23,123 bases of DNA. Origin: JANPLN01 sp041736155. GTDB lineage: Bacteria > Bdellovibrionota > Bdellovibrionia > Bdellovibrionales > JAGQZY01. Below the pieces are notes generated by a model that was not told the origin of the DNA, did not search any database, and saw only the letters and a list, made by a program, of their open reading frames with translations. Position numbers and translations under genes: made by a program. The stretch's first letter is position 1. Each line of letters begins with the position of its first letter. The stretch covers positions 1 through 23,123 of the forward strand of contig JBGSUL010000060.1 of assembly GCA_041736155.1 (NCBI GenBank), given 5' to 3'. This document shows positions 19,585 through 23,123 of this stretch, piece after piece.

Positions 19585-21366
19585 ATGAAAAAGTTCAAAC
19601 AAATTATTGAGCAGATTCCACCGCATCTTCGCCACTATGTTGTTGAACAGGATTATTCGCGCTACACGCCGATTGAACAAGCGACATGGCGTTTTGTTTT
19701 GCGCCAACTTAAAAATTTTCTCGCGCAAAATGCCCACGAAGTCTATGTGGATGGCTTGGCGAAAACCGGCATCAGCACCGAGTCTATCCCACGCATTGAA
19801 GTGATGTGTGAAAAACTGCAAGAGTTTGGTTGGACGGCAGTTCCCGTGAGTGGATTCATACCACCCGCGGCGTTTATGGAACTGCAAAGTCTGAGTATAC
19901 TTCCCATCGCCTGCGACATGCGAAACGTCGATCATATTCTCTACACGCCCGCACCGGACATCGTGCACGAAGCCGCTGGCCACGCACCCATTTTAGTGGA
20001 CCCACAATTTGCAGCTTACCTCAAAGAATATGCACAAGTGGCTAAGAAGGCGATTATCTCTTCGGAAGATCTTTCTCAGTACGAAGCCATTCGCGATCTC
20101 TCCGACCTGAAAGAAGATCCCAACTCAACGCCAGAACAAATCGAAGCGGCAGAAAAACATTTGACTGCCGTCAACGCTTCGATCAGCCATATCTCAGAGG
20201 CCGCTCTTCTGGGGCGCATGAACTGGTGGACGGCCGAGTACGGTCTGATTGGTGATTTGCAAAATCCTAAAATTTTTGGTGCCGGCTTACTCTCTTCACT
20301 CGGTGAATCGCGCAACTGTTTAAAAGAGAGCGTGCAAAAAATTCCGCTCTCGGTCGACTGCATAGAAACCACTTATGACATCACCGAAGAGCAACCACAA
20401 CTTTTTGTCGCACAGACTTTTTCTGATCTCTCCAAAGTTTTGCGCGACCTCGAAGAACGTTTATCGTTCCGTCGAGGTGGACTGCATGGTTTGCAAACGG
20501 CGATCAAAGCAAAAACTGTGAACACCGTGGAGTTGAATTCCGGTTTACAGATTTCTGGACAGGCGAGCGAAGTCCTGGCCGACAAGAATGGCAATGTGGT
20601 CTTTTTTAAATTCTCTGGCCCCGTACAACTCTCTGCTCACGAACATCAGCTGGCTGGTCATGATAAAAGTTATCACAGTCACGGTTATAGCTCCCCGGTC
20701 GGCGTTTTAGAAAACTCGACGACATGCCTCAGTCAGTGGACAGACGTTCAACTCCTGCAACAGGGGCTCACGACCCAATCGACGACGGAACTGCGTTTTG
20801 CTTCGGGACTCACAGTACAAGGCACTGTGATTTCCCTCACACGTGGCGCAGATAAAAAACTTCTTTTGATCAGCTGGGAAAACTGCACCGTTCGCTACAA
20901 AGAACAAATTCTCTTTGCCCCAGACTGGGGAACTTTTGATATGGCGGTAGGTTCTGTCGTAACATCTGTTTTTGCCGGTCCCGCCGATCGCAAAAATTAC
21001 GGCTTGGCAGATACGTTTGTAAAGAAAGTAATCCCTGCAAAAAACTACAGCACACAGAAAAAACTCAAACACGCACTTTACCAAAAGATCCGCGACACCC
21101 GCGAAGGGGGCCTTGCGACTCCCGAACATTTGGAACTTCTATTTACCGAGCTCCAACAACAGTTCCCGGATCAGTGGCTGGCGACTCTCGAACTGTTGGA
21201 ATTGGCTAAATCTATTCCTGCGAACACACTCGAAACCACGGATCTTAAGAGAATCAATTTGCAAGTCGCCTTAGAAAACTATTTGCACCTTCTTAAAGAG
21301 AAACGACCTGAGCGCAAAGATTATATTGAGCTCGGTTTACAACTTTCAGCTCAGCTTATTTTATAA
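19585..21366 (+). CDS. Aromatic amino acid hydroxylase, long form (phenylalanine 4-monooxygenase-like)
   Basis: A 593-residue protein from the ATG at 19585 (AGGAT 6-7 nt upstream); the frame opens further up inside hldD. The catalytic domain is in the first 300 residues. SGFIPPAAFMELQS and RNVDHILYTPAPDIVHEAAGHAP give Fe ligands His128 and His133, and NWWTAEYGLIG gives Glu218, the 2-His-1-carboxylate facial triad of pterin-dependent hydroxylases. This enzyme class turns Phe into Tyr using O2 and a tetrahydropterin. Typical bacterial PhhA is about 260-300 residues. Here about 290 extra residues follow, with beta-rich repeats (VELNSGLQISGQASEVL; LRFASGLTVQGTVISL) and a helical tail. No ACT regulatory domain is seen at the N-terminus, and no pterin-recycling gene is nearby. 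Confidence 0.88.
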   Translation: MKKFKQIIEQIPPHLRHYVVEQDYSRYTPIEQATWRFVLRQLKNFLAQNAHEVYVDGLAKTGISTESIPRIEVMCEKLQEFGWTAVPVSGFIPPAAFMELQSLSILPIACDMRNVDHILYTPAPDIVHEAAGHAPILVDPQFAAYLKEYAQVAKKAIISSEDLSQYEAIRDLSDLKEDPNSTPEQIEAAEKHLTAVNASISHISEAALLGRMNWWTAEYGLIGDLQNPKIFGAGLLSSLGESRNCLKESVQKIPLSVDCIETTYDITEEQPQLFVAQTFSDLSKVLRDLEERLSFRRGGLHGLQTAIKAKTVNTVELNSGLQISGQASEVLADKNGNVVFFKFSGPVQLSAHEHQLAGHDKSYHSHGYSSPVGVLENSTTCLSQWTDVQLLQQGLTTQSTTELRFASGLTVQGTVISLTRGADKKLLLISWENCTVRYKEQILFAPDWGTFDMAVGSVVTSVFAGPADRKNYGLADTFVKKVIPAKNYSTQKKLKHALYQKIRDTREGGLATPEHLELLFTELQQQFPDQWLATLELLELAKSIPANTLETTDLKRINLQVALENYLHLLKEKRPERKDYIELGLQLSAQLIL

Positions 21367-21376
21367 TGGTGATTTT

Positions 21377-22159
21377 ATGTTGAAGAGTCTGCGCATTGTT
21401 CTTGTCCGCCCAAAGTATGCACGCAACGTCGGCATGGTCGCTCGTGCCATGTCTAATTTTGGCGCTGAACAATTGATCTTGATTGAACCTCGTTGTGAGT
21501 TAGATCAAGAAGCTCGCGAGGGCGCGGCGCACGCTGAGCTGCAAATTCAAAAATGTCAAATTTACCCTCACTGGCAACGTTTTTACGATTGGGAGCAAGA
21601 GGGCATTCGCATCGCCTTTTCTGCCCGCGATGGAAAACGTCGCGAAGCTTTTGACTTTGCTTCAAGTCTCAAACTCGATACAGAACTTCGCCAACAAATT
21701 GGCGACAAACCGACCTACCTTATTTTTGGTCCCGAGGATCACGGCTTAGCAGAAAGTGATTTAGATTTCGTACATCGTGTGTACCAAATGAAAATGCCCG
21801 GAGAAAACCCGAGTTTAAATCTTTCTCATGCCGTGCTCAGTGCTCTCACCCTCCTCCATCAATCGACGGAAGAAGCTTTTTCTGAGCCCGCCAAAGAAGA
21901 ACGAGAAAAATTTTATTTCCCCGACCAAACGATCAAACGTTGGCTGGAAGCTTTGAGCATCGATATCTCTTTGCATGAGCGTGTGAATTCCTACACCGTA
22001 CTTAAAAGATTATTACTCAAAGGATTCCCCACTACCAAAGAGTTGCAAATGCTGGAAACCGTTTTGCAACAAACGATTCGTAAATTGAAGGATCGCTCTC
22101 CGCGAGCGGTTGCAGAAGAAAAAATTAACAACGTTGATATAGGAGATACTCCCTCATGA
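21377..22159 (+). CDS. SPOUT/TrmH-family RNA methyltransferase (TrmJ-like)
   Basis: A 260-residue protein. The ATG at 21377 begins MLKSLRIVLVRPKYARNVGM, motif 1 of TrmJ-type 2'-O-methyltransferases (Asn17, Val18, Gly19), followed by ARAMSNFG. Motif 2 is LIFGPEDHGL (115-124) and motif 3 is NPSLNLSHAVLSAL (144-157), which together form the trefoil knot that binds S-adenosylmethionine. A C-terminal helical extension (about 170-260) also matches TrmJ-like enzymes. It likely methylates a ribose in a tRNA anticodon loop (TrmJ acts at position 32), but the site is not readable. It starts 10 nt after the hydroxylase stop with no strong ribosome-binding site, and overlaps the next gene by 4 nt (ATGA). 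Confidence 0.88.
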   Translation: MLKSLRIVLVRPKYARNVGMVARAMSNFGAEQLILIEPRCELDQEAREGAAHAELQIQKCQIYPHWQRFYDWEQEGIRIAFSARDGKRREAFDFASSLKLDTELRQQIGDKPTYLIFGPEDHGLAESDLDFVHRVYQMKMPGENPSLNLSHAVLSALTLLHQSTEEAFSEPAKEEREKFYFPDQTIKRWLEALSIDISLHERVNSYTVLKRLLLKGFPTTKELQMLETVLQQTIRKLKDRSPRAVAEEKINNVDIGDTPS

Positions 22160-22932
22160 AATCTATTTTACTATTAACACTTTTAGGTCTTGCGCTTACG
22201 AACTGCTCAAGCGTGAATGAGTTTTTATACAAAAGTTCCTGCACCAGCAAAAACTGGGAAAGCGTTGGCGAAAAAGATGGTGAACGCGGAGTGAAAGATG
22301 TCGCCGCATGGACTGAACGCTGCCAACCATTTGGCACACAGCCAGATGTGACAAAATATGAAAAAGGAAATGTTTCGGGAACAAAAAAATTCTGTCAAAA
22401 GCAAGGTTACGCCCAAGGTAAAAAAGGCGATGTCAAAGACCTGAACAGTGCCTGTATCGAAACGGCTCTCAAAGCTTCGTTTGAAGATGGTTACTCTATC
22501 GGTCTCCATGAGTTGTGCACACCAGAGACAGGCAAACAGCATGCGTTGGCGGGTCAACCGCAGCAAGAATCTTGCAAAGGTATTCCTCCCTACACACAAA
22601 CCTATGATTATTCTCTCAAAGACTATTGCAAATCGCCGCAGGCTTTTAAGGCCGCAGTCGAAAACAAGGAATTTAACTTTGCCGTCTGCGATGCCAAACT
22701 CAAGAGTTCGCTGATTGCAGCCAATAATCGCGGCAAGCGACTTTTGGAATCCCGTCAAAAAGCCACAACTTTAGAAGCTGACATCAACGACCTGACGCAA
22801 AAAATCTACGACGCCGCCACGCCTGCCGATGCCAAAAAGCATTATGAGCAAATCCTGGCGACTAAAAAAACTGAGCTTAAGAGCACCGAACGCACAATTT
22901 ACTCCCTCGAAGCCGAAGAAAAACGACTGTAA
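22156..22932 (+). CDS. DUF2799-like lipoprotein
   Basis: A 258-residue lipoprotein. MKSILLLTLLGLALTNC is a lipoprotein signal with lipobox LTNC, so Cys17 is the lipidation site. The mature part reads WESVGEKDGERG, CQPFG, PDVTKYEKGNVSG, FCQKQGYAQGKKG: the repeated Gly-x-x-x-Gly, Tyr and Cys pattern of DUF2799, a family of outer-membrane-associated lipoproteins of unknown role. A C-terminal coiled coil (about 205-258, KATTLEADINDLTQKIYDA) ends the protein. Six or more cysteines in the middle part suggest disulfides. It overlaps the RNA methyltransferase stop by 4 nt (ATGA), so it is translationally coupled, although no functional tie is evident. Confidence 0.8.
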   Translation: MKSILLLTLLGLALTNCSSVNEFLYKSSCTSKNWESVGEKDGERGVKDVAAWTERCQPFGTQPDVTKYEKGNVSGTKKFCQKQGYAQGKKGDVKDLNSACIETALKASFEDGYSIGLHELCTPETGKQHALAGQPQQESCKGIPPYTQTYDYSLKDYCKSPQAFKAAVENKEFNFAVCDAKLKSSLIAANNRGKRLLESRQKATTLEADINDLTQKIYDAATPADAKKHYEQILATKKTELKSTERTIYSLEAEEKRL

Positions 22933-22988
22933 GAGAATTTCTACAAGATCCTTCGGGTTATACCCTCAGGAAGCCTACCTCCCCCAAG

Positions 22989-23106
22989 CTTCCTCATATG
23001 GACGCCACCCCGGTCAAGTGTAAAAGTGGCCTCGGGTCGGAGTGTCTGTTTGATGAGCATTCTTGAACATCATCCTCATATTCGCGTGCTGGTTAACGCA
23101 TTAAGT
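22989..23106. repeat. Right arm of perfect 118-bp terminal inverted repeat
   Basis: Exact reverse complement of 1-118. Unlike the left arm, the next 17 bases (23107-23123) are visible. The inner boundary (CTTCCTCATATGG) is where identity ends, as at an element terminus. Just inside it (22946-22971) is AGATCCTTCGGG then ACCCTCAGGA, an imperfect palindrome of the same kind as that before the 21-bp repeats at the left end. Confidence 0.85.
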
Positions 23107-23123
23107 GTTGTCCGAACTTGGCC
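23053..23123 (+). CDS. Possible partial ORF starting inside the terminal repeat
   Basis: An ATG at 23053, with GGAG ten bases upstream, opens a frame that runs off the window end: MSILEHHPHIRVLVNALSVV and onward. The mirrored frame exists at 54-1 on the minus strand, so both point outward. If the repeat is an insertion-sequence end, this could be the start of its transposase, but the 23 residues match nothing I recognise. Confidence 0.25.
   Translation, partial: MSILEHHPHIRVLVNALSVVRTW

Noticed and set aside
1..23106. Composite transposon carrying the metal-efflux genes
   Set aside because: The segment includes core genes (xth, hldD, an RNA methyltransferase) with uniform composition, no transposase inside and no resistance-type cargo layout, so the flanking repeats alone do not justify it.

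Overview
The window reads as a Gram-negative chromosomal segment, most likely from the Bdellovibrionota (Bdellovibrio-like) or a nearby deltaproteobacterial-type lineage. The reasons are moderate GC, dense short operons, many small exported proteins and lipoproteins, an ADP-heptose epimerase for LPS, a heavy-metal RND pump, a DksA-like protein with a decayed zinc finger and a long-form aromatic amino acid hydroxylase. This placement is inferred from gene content; no rRNA or other phylogenetic marker is present.

Layout. (1) 1-434 and 22933-23123 hold no convincing complete gene. A perfect 118-bp inverted repeat sits at both ends (1-118 and 22989-23106) and looks like the end of an insertion sequence or another multicopy element. 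Beside it on the left are GC hairpins and a 21-bp degenerate tandem repeat. (2) 435-3273: a Cys-rich mini-lipoprotein (-), then a YqaA/DedA membrane protein translationally coupled to a ureohydrolase (agmatinase-like), then a DUF481-type outer-membrane protein. (3) 3270-8902: a small exported protein (-), a YkgJ-type Cys-cluster protein, then a metal-efflux operon of a CzcI-like His-rich protein, a CzcC/TolC-type outer-membrane factor and a CzcA-type RND pump. No CzcB adaptor is present. (4) 8959-10090 (-): the DksA/TraR-like protein and an exported two-SH3-domain protein, separated by a palindrome-rich spacer. (5) 10253-14999: three exported proteins in a row. The first carries a Kdo-transferase-like GT-B region; the other two are tandem paralogs ending in a shared domain with the signature HRDHM. 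(6) 15001-16615: exonuclease III (-) and a 2-Cys peroxiredoxin (+), divergent, separated by a spacer with a perfect 54-bp inverted repeat. (7) 16665-22932: an ATP-grasp-like protein, a multi-span membrane protein, HldD, an aromatic amino acid hydroxylase, a SPOUT RNA methyltransferase and a DUF2799-like lipoprotein, all on + and closely packed.

How they fit together. The CzcI/CzcC/CzcA genes form a metal export unit that would need an adaptor from elsewhere. The exonuclease III and peroxiredoxin pair both suit oxidative damage control and share one divergent spacer. HldD makes the heptose precursor for LPS. The 10253-14999 block is the least explained part: three exported proteins sharing a C-x-x-I-T-x-D signature just after the signal peptide, two of them tandem duplicates with a possibly RelE/ParE-like C-terminus. 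It is the best candidate here for an undescribed system. Calls rest on reading motifs by eye; no database search was run.
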